A stretch of 64,000 nt of DNA from Rhizobium leguminosarum bv. trifolii WSM1325 (GCA_000023185.1 CP001622.1:2170001-2234000), one strand, 5' to 3'; counted from the stretch's first letter, positions 8,639-17,919 are shown. The notes: generated by a model from the sequence alone, not told the origin. Numbers and translations: made by a program.

Positions 8639-8789
8639 ATGAACACATTCGAAAGTTCAGGTACGGCATCTGCACTTTCATCGCTGGGTTCTCCTGGCGC
8701 GTTCCGAAGCCGCGGATGTTCCTCCCTCATCCGTAGGTAATGCGCCCGCCTCGCCTCGCTCGCTCTAGCGCGCGAGGCGTCTTTTTTTT
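8639..8789 (+). ncRNA. Candidate small RNA (possibly with a 33-codon ORF) ending in a strong terminator
   Basis: The 318-base gap between the DUF922 gene and the ferredoxin gene holds a block ending in an isolated intrinsic terminator. The block contains GTTCCTCCCTCAT (8719-8731), an anti-Shine-Dalgarno-like C/U stretch of the kind found in loops of rhizobial trans-acting sRNAs. A short ORF, ATG 8639 to TAA 8740 (33 codons), could be coding, but its composition is not persuasive and no good ribosome site precedes it. The 5' end is not determined. The terminator might instead serve the DUF922 gene 240 bases upstream. Confidence 0.4.
8752..8789 (+). terminator. Strong rho-independent terminator
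   Basis: A 12-bp stem (CGCCTCGCTCGC / GCGCGCGAGGCG, one mismatch) with a 4-base loop TCTA is followed by TC and eight T. It acts on plus-strand transcripts, either the candidate sRNA or readthrough from the DUF922 gene. Confidence 0.85.
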
Positions 8790-8829
8790 GGTATCGAATT
8801 TTTCGACGACGTTTGAAGCGCAGCGCGCT

Positions 8830-9150
8830 TCAGGCCTGGCGTTCCGGCACGTGCACCACGAGCCCGTCATAGACAGCCTTCATCCGGATCTGACAGGACA
8901 GCCGCGAGGTCGGGCGCACATCGAAGGCGAAGTCGAGCATGTCCTCTTCCATCGCTTCCGGCTGGCCGACCTTCTCCGTCCACTCCTCGTCGACATAGAC
9001 ATGACAGGTCGCGCAGGCGCAGGCGCCGCCGCATTCGGCCTCGATGCCGGGCACCGAATTGCGCACGGCATTCTCCATCACGGTGGAGCCTTGGTCGACG
9101 TCGAGGTCGAAGCGCGTGCCGTCGAAGGCGACGATGGTAAGTTTTGGCAT
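8830..9150 (-). CDS. 2Fe-2S ferredoxin, adrenodoxin/FdxB type
   Basis: The 106-residue protein carries the vertebrate/adrenodoxin-type 2Fe-2S signature. The ligands are in [15 protein letters not shown] (Cys-x5-Cys-x2-Cys), with the fourth Cys in RLSCQIRM near residue 87. Proteins of this class pass electrons to P450s, oxygenases or Fe-S assembly. No partner lies next to it here. It is single and convergent to the sRNA/terminator block. Confidence 0.93.
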   Translation of the reverse strand: MPKLTIVAFDGTRFDLDVDQGSTVMENAVRNSVPGIEAECGGACACATCHVYVDEEWTEKVGQPEAMEEDMLDFAFDVRPTSRLSCQIRMKAVYDGLVVHVPERQA

Positions 9151-9341
9151 CAGGACTATTTCCGGTCTTCAGTGGGTGGGCGGATTTTCTTCCGACAATT
9201 CGACGCATCAGTCAACATTGGGAAATCCGCGACAGCCTCGCAGATCGGCCCTTCGCCCGCCGTCTTCAAAGCGTCATAAAGAACGTCGCAAAAAGACCCG
9301 CGGTTCCGCAATGGAACAACGGGCCTCGTTCGAACGGTATC

Positions 9342-9402
9342 TTATGCACGTCGCCCAAAAGTGCGCAGCGGTTTTGGCACAACAACATGCGTCAGATAAA
9401 AA
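9342..9402. repeat. RIME-like intergenic palindrome, module B
   Basis: ATGCACGTCGCCC, AAAAGTGCGCAGCGGTTTT, then ACATGCGTC matches the right half of the element at 63515-63571 in layout and core (AGTGCGCAGCGG). The inner stem here is CCAAAA/TTTTGG, whereas the other copy has CCCGGAA/TTCCGGG. It ends just before the hpt stop codon. I take it as a rhizobial mosaic intergenic repeat; the family name is from memory. Confidence 0.65.
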
Positions 9403-9409
9403 CTTGGAG

Positions 9410-9793
9410 TCAGCCGCGGCAGAGCTTCAGAATGAAATTCTCGGCGTCGATGACGGCGGCACCGAGCGCTGCCGTCGCGCCGGCATCGCCGCCGTTTTCC
9501 TCGACGGCTTCCGCCGTCTGCGACACGCGGAACGCGCCGACCGAGCTTGCCGCGCCCTTCAGCCGATGCGCGGCTGCGCCGATACGGATGGTTTCGCCGC
9601 TGGCAATATCCTGCAGGCATGCGCGAGCCTGGCGCGCAAACATCTGAAGGACTTCGAGTTCCAGTGTCTTGTCGCCCATCGTCTGCTTTGCGAGATGGAC
9701 CAGATCGATCGGCCGGACCTTCGAGGGACACGGTCCCTTTGCATTATCAGGCGCCTCGAATACGATGTTCAATCCTGCCATCTGGGCTGCCAT
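9410..9793 (-). CDS. Histidine phosphotransfer (Hpt) domain protein
   Basis: The product is about 127 residues and consists mainly of one Hpt domain. RIGAAAHRLKGAASSVGA contains the phospho-accepting His within the AHxLKG(A/S)A motif. The preceding helix (LELEVLQMFARQARACLQ) and following helix are typical of the four-helix bundle. It would shuttle phosphoryl groups between response regulators, but partners are not visible here. ATG 9793 is preferred because GGGAG lies 8 bases upstream. It is divergent from the gpr-like gene across a 460-base region with CtrA-like boxes. Confidence 0.85.
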   Translation of the reverse strand: MAAQMAGLNIVFEAPDNAKGPCPSKVRPIDLVHLAKQTMGDKTLELEVLQMFARQARACLQDIASGETIRIGAAAHRLKGAASSVGAFRVSQTAEAVEENGGDAGATAALGAAVIDAENFILKLCRG

Positions 9794-9962
9794 TGCCAAT
9801 TCTCCCGTCTCTGTCGTCCGCAGTTGCAACAGTTCTGCGACAGGAGGGTGGCCATCACGTTAAATTCCGGCACAGTCAGGGCGGAAATCTCGCCATATGG
9901 TTAACATCCGTTAAATATCCCTAAACTATTGGCTTTTGAGCCGCGCCTGGGATTCAAAGGTG

Positions 9963-9978
9963 TTAACAAAGGGTTAAC
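9963..9978. promoter_or_regulatory. CtrA-type box TTAA-N7-TTAAC
   Basis: TTAACAAAGGGTTAAC is a perfect match to the alphaproteobacterial CtrA consensus TTAA-N7-TTAAC. It lies about 280 bases before the gpr-like start and about 170 before the divergent hpt start. A near match, TTAA-N6-TTAA, sits at 9901-9914. The rest of the 9794-10255 interval is AT-richer than its surroundings and shows no gene. Confidence 0.55.
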
Positions 9979-10255
9979 GCGCCATGAATCTCAAGCCTTC
10001 ATTAATTGTGTGAAGAGCCCAGATGTGTCACTACGATACTGGTGGAGCGGGTTTGTGGTACGCGCCTTTGCCGAGCGAGTGGATAATGGTAGTGTTTTGA
10101 TACCTTCCGTTTGAAAAAGCGGCTATCTACTCTGAAATGACATGCTTATCCGTCCTTCGTTGGGATGGAAGGCTGGAACGGCAAAGTTGTTCCCGGGTGA
10201 GGCGGAAGCCCAGGAAGCGCTGTCGGACTGGCTGACAGTAACGAGGCATAACCGA

Positions 10256-13200
10256 ATGGCGAACAACAAATATAACGAGTCAATTGAGGACAAGGCGTTC
10301 AAGGCATTGGACGAGGCGCTCCAGATCGACTTTAGCAAGGATAACGTACCGTCTCGCCGCGGCGACGCGCCCCAGGCCCCGGAGGCTAATGTGTCTGATC
10401 CAGTAAATGCGCGTAACCAGCAGGCCCAGGAAGAAGCGCAGCGCCGCAGCCGCCGCGGTGCCGCCGGCGAGCAGACTTCCAGGGCTCCGGCCTTCGCCCC
10501 CGCCAACGATGCCAGCCGCAATACGCCCGCCTCGATCCTGAAATCCTTTGACGGCGCCTCCAGCCGCTCGGCGGTGCGCACCGCCACGCTGTTTTCCGTG
10601 CTTTGGGTCATGGCCGGCCTCGGCCTGATGTCGCTGCTTTATGCTCCGCAGATCTGGCAGATTCGTTCGCTCGCCGATCTCGTCGCCCTGCCCGGCGTCA
10701 TCGCCGGCCTCGTCGGCATCATCATTCCCGTGATGATGTTCTATGCCTTTGCCATCATGATCTCCCGCGCCCAGGACATGCGCAACGCCGCCCGTTCCAT
10801 GGCAGAGGTGGCATTGCGCCTGGCAGAGCCGGAAACCATCGCCTCCGAGCGCATCATGACCGTCGGCCAGGCCGTGCGCCGTGAGGTCTCGGCCATGAAT
10901 GAAGGCATCGAGCGCACCATCGCGCGTGCCTCCGAGCTGGAAACGCTCGTCCATTCCGAAGTCAATGCGCTTGAACGTTCTTACGCCGACAACGAGTTGC
11001 GCGTTCGCGGTCTCGTCCACGAACTCGGCTCCGAGCGCGAGGCGATCGTCAACCATGCCGACCGTATCCGCACCTCGATCGGCAGCGTGCACGACCAGTT
11101 GAAGGAAGAGCTGTCGCTTGCGACCGAAGAGATCGCGGTGCGGCTTGCCACATCTGGCGAAGCCTTCGCCTCGCTGATCGATACACGCGCCGCCACGATC
11201 CTGGAAAAGTCGGACAGCGCCCTGCAGTCGATGGGCAGCCTGCTCGCTGCCAAGACCGATACCCTGCTGCAGACCCTGAACGCATCGGGTTTTGCGCTGG
11301 CCACCGAATTCGACAACCGCCTCGAAGCCCTCTCCGTCAATCTCAACGACCATGGCGAAAGGCTGCTCAGCCAGTTCGAGACGCGCGCCTCGACCATGGA
11401 CAGCAGCACCGAAAAGCTGAATGCGGCGCTGAATGAGCGCACGCACCAGCTCAACGAGATCCTGATCGCCCGCACCCGCGAGATCAATGAGAGCCTGACG
11501 TCAGGCGAACGCACCATCGGCGGCACGCTTGACGACGTGTTGTCGAAGCTGAACAGCGCGCTCGATGAAAAGGGCGCAAGCTTCCGCCAGAGCCTGCAGA
11601 CCACCGCCGACGATGCCGTCATGGATCTCGACGTGCGCTCCGGCTTCTTCGAGGAGCGGCTGCAGACGACCGTCGCCCAGCTGTCGACCGCCTTCGACGA
11701 ACGCGTCTCCGAATTCACCAGCGCCTTCGACAAGCGCACCGGCTCGCTCGACACCAAGCTGATGGAGAGCCTCGCTCGTATCAACGAGACGCTGACCGGC
11801 GGCTCGGATTCGATCGACGGCATCCTGAATTCCGGTATCGACCGCCTTGGTTCGTCGATATCAGACCAGTCGCTGGCGCTCGCCACCGCCCTCGCCACCG
11901 GCCACGAAGTCCTGGAAAGCACGCTCGGCAGCCGCGCGGACGAAATCACCACAGCCCTCACCAGCCGCACCGGCGAACTGACCTCGGCGCTGCAGAGCGC
12001 TACGTCTGACATCGCGCTGACGCTCGCATCGGGCACCTCCGAGCTGCAGAACAACCTTCAGACACGCTCGGCCGAATTCCGCGACGCGCTGCGCACCACC
12101 ACCACCGATCTGACGACTGCCGTTGCCGCTGGCACCGAACAGGTCACCTCTGCCTTCGGCGGTCGCGCCGAGGAGCTGAGCGGCGTGCTTACCGCCCGTG
12201 CGGCCGAAATCAGCGAGGCGCTCGGCACGGCCCACGGCCGTATCGACAGCGTCATGGCAGAGCGCGGCGGCGCATTGCTCGAGGCGCTCACCACCCATCA
12301 CGGCCGCTTCGAGGAAGCGCTGACGACCCGCTCCGACGCCATCATCAATGCCGTCTCCGGCACCCATGACCGTCTTGCCGAGACGCTCGACGAAAAGGCG
12401 ATGGCGCTCGCCATTTCCTTGAACGAGAGCCAGGCTCGCATCGAGGACACGCTCGAGACCCGCTCCGAGGCCTTCCTCAACGCCGTGTCCGGCACGCATG
12501 ATCGCCTGTCGGAAACGCTGGACAGCAAGGCGGCGGCCCTTACGACCTCGCTCGACGAGCGCCATGCCCGCATCGAGGATGCGCTTGGAACGCGCGCCGA
12601 GGCACTGCTGAACACTGTATCCGGCACGCGCGACCGTCTTGCCGAAACGCTCGACGAAAAGGCGATGGCGCTCGCCATTTCCTTGAACGAGGGCCAGGCC
12701 CGTATCGAGGATACGCTGGAAACCCGCTCCGCGGCGCTGCTGAACGCCGTCTCCGGCACCCATGATCGTCTCTCGGAGACTCTGGACGGCAAGGCGGCAG
12801 CTTTTGCCACCTCGCTCAGCGAAGGCCATGCCCGGATCGAGAATACGCTCGAAACCCGCTCCGCAGCGCTGCTGAACGCCGTCTCCAGCACCCATGATCG
12901 CCTCTCCGAGACGCTGGACGAAAAGGCGATGGCCCTCGCCATCTCGCTCAACGAAACCCAGACGCGTATCGAAGACACGCTGGAAACCCGCTCGGCAGCC
13001 CTGCTGAATGCGGTCTCCGGCACCCATGACCGCCTGTCCGAGACGCTGGACGAGAAGGCGATGACGCTCGCCATCTCGCTCAATGAGAGCCAGTCGCGGA
13101 TCGAAGACACGCTGGAAGCACGCTCTGAAGCCTTCCTCAAGGCCGTGTCCGGCACGCACGACCGACTCTCGGAAACGCTCGACGAAAAGGCGACGGCGAT

Positions 13201-16200
13201 CGCCGCCTCCCTGAACGAGGGCCAGAGCCGCCTGCAGGACACCCTGGAGAGCCGCTCGGAATCCTTACTCAATGCGGTCTCCGCCACTCACGACCGCCTG
13301 TCCGAGACACTCGACGATCGGGCGATGGCGCTTGCCATTTCGCTGAACGAGAGCCAGAGCCGTCTTGAGGAGACGCTGACAACAGGCGCCGAGGCGATCA
13401 CCAATGCGGTTTCCGGCACGCATGTCGGCCTGAACGGAGTGCTCGACCAGAAGGCCGCCGCCCTCGCCGCCTCGCTAACCGAAGGCCAGGCTCGCCTCGA
13501 GGAGGCCTTGGGCCACCGCACCGCCGCGATCATCGGCGCCGTAACGGCAACCCACGATCGGCTCACCGATACGCTCGATGAAAAGACCATGGCGCTCGCC
13601 ATTTCGCTCGACGATAACCAGAGCCGCTTCGACAGTGTGCTCGAAGCCCGCAGCAACGCCATCATGGAGGCCGTCTCCGGTGCCGAAGCCCGAGTCGCCG
13701 GCGCCTTCTCCGACAAGACCGATGCAATCCGCACCGCCTATACTGACAATCAGCAGCGGCTCGAAAATGCGCTTTCCGAACATAGCGCCGCCCTCTCAGG
13801 CGTTCTCGATACCGGCGGCGCCCGCTTCGAGGATCTCGTCGGCGGCTTGACCGGCCGCATCGAAGGCCGTCTGACCGATGCACATACACGGCTCGGAGGC
13901 CTCGCCGACGAGGCCGCAGCGCGCATCGAGGGCGGGCTCGCCTCTGCCCATGAGCGCATCCGCACGACGCTCGAAGACCGCGCCAACGCCATCGACCTAT
14001 CGCTGAACCAGGCCCATGCGCTGATCAGCGATACGCTGGCCGAACAGGCGACCAGCATCGGCACCTCGGTGGCGACAAGCGTCGGCATGCTCGAATTGTC
14101 ACTGGAGCACCGTGAAGCGGCGATCCGCCAGGCGATCGATGCCGGCGCCCAGACATTGGAAGATCGCATGCATGCCGGCGCCGGCCAGATCGCCGGTCGC
14201 TTCCAGGAGGCGGCACGTGCGATTTCGAGCTCCACCCAGGATTTGTCCACCCATCTCGATCGGTCGGTCGAAAGCCTGACGGGCCGTTTTGAAGAAACCG
14301 GATCGCGTGTGGAAGCCGGCCTTGCGGCGATCGAGACCCGCATCCGCGACGGCGTCGGCGGCGTTGCCGAAAAGGTCGAAGCGGCCAGCGGCCAACTGTC
14401 CGGCGTGCTTGCCGACGGCGTCTCCCGTATCGGCGCGCTCAGCAACGACGCCACACAGCGCATCTCGGCGACGCTCGAAGGCAGTGCCGCAAACCTCACT
14501 CAGGCGATCGACAGCCGCACCGCCAATCTGGCCGAGACGCTGGACAGCCGCACCACCAGCCTGACCGGCGCCATCGATGGCCGCACCGCGAGCCTCGCCG
14601 AAACGCTCGACCGCGGCAATGAACGCATCGAGGAACGCCTCTCCACCATGGACCGTGCGTTGACTGTCGGCCTCGATGCCGTCAATCGCACCATCGAAGG
14701 CAAGGCCGCCGGTCTCGCCTCGACGCTGCGCAGCGCAGTTGCCGACGCGGCCCAGGGAATGGAAGGCGAAGCGACGAGAACCACCGAACTGCTTGGCAAG
14801 ACCGGCCAGCAATTCGCCGAGGATCTCAATGTGAAAAGCGACGAATTCACCCGCACCATGGATGAGCGCTCGTCACAGATCGTCACCCGCGTCGCCGAAG
14901 CTCAGAATCGGCTGGCAAGCCAGGCCGCTGCCGTTGCCCAGACCTTCTCGGAAGCCGGTAACGCCATCGTCAACAAGGTCGCCGAGGCCGAGACCATCGT
15001 CGGCACGCAGGTCAATGCCATCTCCAAGGTGCTGTCGGATGCCGGCCAGTCTCTGGAGACACGCGGCAATGCCATCCGCTCGACCCTGTCGGGCGCCGGC
15101 ACCGAGATTTCCGCCACCATGGCGGATGTCGATCGCTCGCTGGAAGCACGCAGCAGCGCCATTCGCACCAACCTTGAAGAGCGTGCCCGCGAGATCGATA
15201 CGACGTTCTCCGAAATCGACCGGGCGCTCGAAGCGCGCGGCAACTCGATCCGCTCGACGCTCGAGGAGCGCACCCGCGACCTCAACTCGATGCTATCAGG
15301 CCGTTCGGTCGAATTGACGCGCATCCTCGACGAAACGGCCCGCCCGATCATCGACCGCTACACCGATGCCGGCGAGCAGGCCGCCGCCCGCATCACCGCC
15401 GCGGCGAACCTCAGCGCCGACCGCCTGCGCGCCGAAAACGAAGCGCTCGCCAGCGCCGTTGCCGCCCGCACCGAGAATGTCGCCAATGCCGTCAGCGCCA
15501 TCGAGAACAGCCTGGTCGGCAACGTCAACGGCCTCGTCGAGCGCATGTCGGAAAGCAGCGCGGCGATGGCGATGATGATGAACCGCGCCGCCGAGCAACT
15601 GACCAGCGTCGACGGTCGTCTCGGCGATACCACCACGCGCTTTGCCGACTCCGCCACCAAGGCCGCTGAAATGGTCTCCGCCTCGACCAGGCTTCTCGAA
15701 GGCAAGGTCGACCGCCTCTCCGACATTTCGGGCCAGACGCTGGCACAGGTCGGCGGCATCATCGGCCGCTTCGACGAACACTCCAAGGTTCTGACCCAGG
15801 CTTCGCAGCTTCTCGGCGCCGCCCAGTCCAACCTCGCCTCGACGCTCGAGGAACGCGAGAGCGCGCTGCAGACGCTCTCGGTCGGCCTCGTCTCGCGCTC
15901 GGCCGAGATCGAAAAGACCATGCAAGGCCTCGGCAGCATGATCGAGACCGTGTTCGAGCGGGCAGAGCAACGCTCCAACCAGGTTACCGGCAATTTGCGC
16001 CAGGGCGTGCAGTCCTCCTTCGCCGATATCGGCCGCATTCTCACCGAAACCGAGAAGCGTGCCCAGGAAGCGGCAGAGACGATGCGCGAGGCGATCACCC
16101 GCGCCGGCGACGAGGCCAATACGACGATCGACGGCACCTTCGCCAATGTCGAGCGCCGCTCCGGCGATCTCTCCAATCGCATTCGCGGCGGTCTCACCGC

Positions 16201-17251
16201 CTCGCTGTCGGAAGTCGATCGCATGCTCGGCGAAGCTGGCCGCGCCTCAGACGGCGCCGCCCAGCACATGCGGGAAGCGCTGCGCGAGGCGATCGATGAT
16301 GCCGTCGGCCGCTTCTCCGGCGCCACCGAGGATATCCGTCGCTCTGCGGCCGACATCCGCAACGAGCTTGACGCCACCCGCGCCGAACTGAAGCGCGGCG
16401 CCTTCGATCTTCCCGAGGAAGCCAAGGAAAGCGCCTCGGCCATGCGCCGGGCCGTCGCCGAGCAGATCAAGGCGCTGCAGGATATCTCCCAGCTGGTCGG
16501 CCGCTCCAGCCAGCAGCTCGAGATCTCCGAGCCCGTCGCCCGCACACTCGCTCAGGTGCAGCCGGCCCCGCGTCCTGCCCAGCCGGTCGCAGCCCAGCCG
16601 CCGCAGCCGGCAGCACCGCCGCCGATCGAAGCGACAGGTCTGCGCGGAGCGATCGCACCGTCTGCGCCGGCTGCCGCCCCCCAGCGCGCCGCGCCGCAGC
16701 CTGCCCCCGCTCGCCAGGAAACAGGCCGCCCGGAAACAGGTCGCCAAGAGCCGGCTCGTCCGGAAAGCGGCGGCTGGATCAGCGATCTCCTGCGTGGCGC
16801 ATCGCGTGAGGACGCCGCCGACGAGGCCGCGGCCGCCCGTGTTCCTGCCCGCCCGGCGGAAACTGCCGCGCCGGCCGCGCGCAGCAACGACAGCCGCAAT
16901 CCGCGCCACGTCGTCGAATCGCTGAACTCGCTCTCGGTCGATATCGCCCGCGCCATCGATCACGACGCCTCGGTCGATCTCTGGCGCCGTTACCAGCGCG
17001 GCGAGCGCGACGTCTTCACCCGCCGCCTCTACACGCTGAAGGGCCAGCAGACCTTCGACGAGATCAAGCGCAAATACGACCGCGAACCGGAGTTCCGCAC
17101 CGCCGTCGACCGCTACATCGGTGATTTCGAAAAGCTGCTCGCCGACGTCGCCCGCACCGACCCGAACCGGACGGTGACGCAGTCCTACCTCACCTCGGAC
17201 ACGGGCAAGGTCTACACCATGCTCGCTCATGCCGCAGGCAGGCTCGGCTGA
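10256..17251 (+). CDS. gpr: Giant membrane-anchored repeat protein, growth pole ring (GPR/RgsE) homologue
   Basis: The product is about 2331 residues. A charged/Ala-rich N-terminus is followed by two hydrophobic segments (about 110-133 and 143-170). About 1900 residues of heptad/hendecad, apolipoprotein-like helical repeats come next, including at least ten exact 44-residue units. A Pro/Ala-rich linker (about 2100-2172) and a conserved C-terminal domain (about 2222-2331, LNSLSVDIARAIDH...) complete it. Size and architecture match the Agrobacterium GPR protein and Sinorhizobium RgsE, which form a ring at the growing pole and are needed for unipolar growth; this identification is from memory of those proteins. 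Older annotations call such proteins kinesin-like, which the sequence does not support. ATG 10256 (MANNKYNES) is chosen; the frame is open upstream to 10142. Confidence 0.85.
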   Translation: MANNKYNESIEDKAFKALDEALQIDFSKDNVPSRRGDAPQAPEANVSDPVNARNQQAQEEAQRRSRRGAAGEQTSRAPAFAPANDASRNTPASILKSFDGASSRSAVRTATLFSVLWVMAGLGLMSLLYAPQIWQIRSLADLVALPGVIAGLVGIIIPVMMFYAFAIMISRAQDMRNAARSMAEVALRLAEPETIASERIMTVGQAVRREVSAMNEGIERTIARASELETLVHSEVNALERSYADNELRVRGLVHELGSEREAIVNHADRIRTSIGSVHDQLKEELSLATEEIAVRLATSGEAFASLIDTRAATILEKSDSALQSMGSLLAAKTDTLLQTLNASGFALATEFDNRLEALSVNLNDHGERLLSQFETRASTMDSSTEKLNAALNERTHQLNEILIARTREINESLTSGERTIGGTLDDVLSKLNSALDEKGASFRQSLQTTADDAVMDLDVRSGFFEERLQTTVAQLSTAFDERVSEFTSAFDKRTGSLDTKLMESLARINETLTGGSDSIDGILNSGIDRLGSSISDQSLALATALATGHEVLESTLGSRADEITTALTSRTGELTSALQSATSDIALTLASGTSELQNNLQTRSAEFRDALRTTTTDLTTAVAAGTEQVTSAFGGRAEELSGVLTARAAEISEALGTAHGRIDSVMAERGGALLEALTTHHGRFEEALTTRSDAIINAVSGTHDRLAETLDEKAMALAISLNESQARIEDTLETRSEAFLNAVSGTHDRLSETLDSKAAALTTSLDERHARIEDALGTRAEALLNTVSGTRDRLAETLDEKAMALAISLNEGQARIEDTLETRSAALLNAVSGTHDRLSETLDGKAAAFATSLSEGHARIENTLETRSAALLNAVSSTHDRLSETLDEKAMALAISLNETQTRIEDTLETRSAALLNAVSGTHDRLSETLDEKAMTLAISLNESQSRIEDTLEARSEAFLKAVSGTHDRLSETLDEKATAIAASLNEGQSRLQDTLESRSESLLNAVSATHDRLSETLDDRAMALAISLNESQSRLEETLTTGAEAITNAVSGTHVGLNGVLDQKAAALAASLTEGQARLEEALGHRTAAIIGAVTATHDRLTDTLDEKTMALAISLDDNQSRFDSVLEARSNAIMEAVSGAEARVAGAFSDKTDAIRTAYTDNQQRLENALSEHSAALSGVLDTGGARFEDLVGGLTGRIEGRLTDAHTRLGGLADEAAARIEGGLASAHERIRTTLEDRANAIDLSLNQAHALISDTLAEQATSIGTSVATSVGMLELSLEHREAAIRQAIDAGAQTLEDRMHAGAGQIAGRFQEAARAISSSTQDLSTHLDRSVESLTGRFEETGSRVEAGLAAIETRIRDGVGGVAEKVEAASGQLSGVLADGVSRIGALSNDATQRISATLEGSAANLTQAIDSRTANLAETLDSRTTSLTGAIDGRTASLAETLDRGNERIEERLSTMDRALTVGLDAVNRTIEGKAAGLASTLRSAVADAAQGMEGEATRTTELLGKTGQQFAEDLNVKSDEFTRTMDERSSQIVTRVAEAQNRLASQAAAVAQTFSEAGNAIVNKVAEAETIVGTQVNAISKVLSDAGQSLETRGNAIRSTLSGAGTEISATMADVDRSLEARSSAIRTNLEERAREIDTTFSEIDRALEARGNSIRSTLEERTRDLNSMLSGRSVELTRILDETARPIIDRYTDAGEQAAARITAAANLSADRLRAENEALASAVAARTENVANAVSAIENSLVGNVNGLVERMSESSAAMAMMMNRAAEQLTSVDGRLGDTTTRFADSATKAAEMVSASTRLLEGKVDRLSDISGQTLAQVGGIIGRFDEHSKVLTQASQLLGAAQSNLASTLEERESALQTLSVGLVSRSAEIEKTMQGLGSMIETVFERAEQRSNQVTGNLRQGVQSSFADIGRILTETEKRAQEAAETMREAITRAGDEANTTIDGTFANVERRSGDLSNRIRGGLTASLSEVDRMLGEAGRASDGAAQHMREALREAIDDAVGRFSGATEDIRRSAADIRNELDATRAELKRGAFDLPEEAKESASAMRRAVAEQIKALQDISQLVGRSSQQLEISEPVARTLAQVQPAPRPAQPVAAQPPQPAAPPPIEATGLRGAIAPSAPAAAPQRAAPQPAPARQETGRPETGRQEPARPESGGWISDLLRGASREDAADEAAAARVPARPAETAAPAARSNDSRNPRHVVESLNSLSVDIARAIDHDASVDLWRRYQRGERDVFTRRLYTLKGQQTFDEIKRKYDREPEFRTAVDRYIGDFEKLLADVARTDPNRTVTQSYLTSDTGKVYTMLAHAAGRLG
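12300..13680 (+). repeat. In-frame tandem repeat, ten or more units of 132 bp (44 residues)
   Basis: The Thr-His-Asp-Arg block of each unit recurs at exactly 132-base spacing, for example at 12362, 12494, 12626 and so on to 13550. A unit reads roughly THDRLSETLDEKAMALAISL then NESQARIEDTLETRS and EAFLNAVSG. Forty-four residues equal two 22-mers, or four 11-mers, the apolipoprotein-type helical period. DNA identity is high between units 1-8 and decays at the edges. Confidence 0.9.
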
Positions 17252-17280
17252 ACTCGCTGATCTGAACTGGAATTACCCGG

Positions 17281-17313
17281 GAAAGCCGCTTGAACATGTG
17301 TCAGGCGGCTTTC
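17281..17313 (+). terminator. Inverted repeat between gpr and the hydrolase gene
   Basis: GAAAGCCGCTTGA and TCAGGCGGCTTTC form a near-perfect 13-bp stem with a 7-base loop. It starts 30 bases after the gpr stop and ends in TTTC with no long U-run, so it is only a possible terminator. Confidence 0.5.
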
Positions 17314-17342
17314 GCCATCCAGCCACGGAAACTTCGCCCGAA

Positions 17343-17903
17343 ATGACCAAAGCCCTCGTGATCATCGACGTCCAGAATGCCATCCTCTCCGGCAAAGCCT
17401 CGCCAGAGCGGCAGCCCCAAGTCGATGCCGCACTCGACCAGACCGTCGCACGGCTGGCCGCGCTACAGGAAAAAGCTCGGCAGGCGGGCGCGCCGATCGT
17501 ACTCGTTCAGCATGACGGCGACAGCGGCCATCGATTGGCTGTCGGCACGCCAGGTTGGGCGCTACGCGACGAGATCGCGCCGAGGCAGGCCGAGGTCGTT
17601 GTGCGCAAGAAAAGCGCCGACTCCTTCTTCGAGACCGATCTTGGAGAACGCCTGGGCGAACGATCGGTCACTCACCTCGTCGTGGGTGGATGCATGTCCC
17701 AATTCTGCGTCGACACGACAGTCAGGCGAGCCGTGTCGCTCGGATATGATGTGACGTTGATTGCCGATGGTCACACGACCAGCGACACGGCGACCTTAGC
17801 CTTCTCCGAGATCATTGCCCATCACAATGAAACACTCGATGGTTTCGATGCGGGCAAGGCGACGGTAGAAATCCGCCCCGCTGCCGAGATCGACTTTTCC
17901 TAA
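17343..17903 (+). CDS. Isochorismatase-family cysteine hydrolase
   Basis: The 186-residue protein has the cysteine hydrolase triad: Asp in ALVIIDVQNAIL (residue 9), Lys in VVRKKSADSFF, and Cys in MSQFCVDTTVRRA. The family includes isochorismatases, nicotinamidases and N-carbamoyl amidases, and the substrate is not deducible. ATG 17343 begins the conserved first strand; the frame is open upstream but unaligned. It is convergent to the aaRS-like gene. Confidence 0.85.
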   Translation: MTKALVIIDVQNAILSGKASPERQPQVDAALDQTVARLAALQEKARQAGAPIVLVQHDGDSGHRLAVGTPGWALRDEIAPRQAEVVVRKKSADSFFETDLGERLGERSVTHLVVGGCMSQFCVDTTVRRAVSLGYDVTLIADGHTTSDTATLAFSEIIAHHNETLDGFDAGKATVEIRPAAEIDFS

Positions 17904-17919
17904 ATTTTCGGACCACATG

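Noticed and set aside
12300..13680. Regular repeats that might suggest a CRISPR array
   Set aside because: The units are contiguous, 132 bp long, in frame and translate to a 44-residue helical repeat. There are no distinct spacers.
10280..17230. Long open frames on the minus strand across the giant gene (for example 10981-12054 and 15358-16545)
   Set aside because: They mirror the codon pattern of the plus-strand repeat protein in a GC-rich genome and translate to low-complexity Ser/Ala/Arg sequence without domains.
10256..17251. Kinesin-like annotation for the giant protein
   Set aside because: There is no motor domain or P-loop. The similarity is only to coiled-coil composition.
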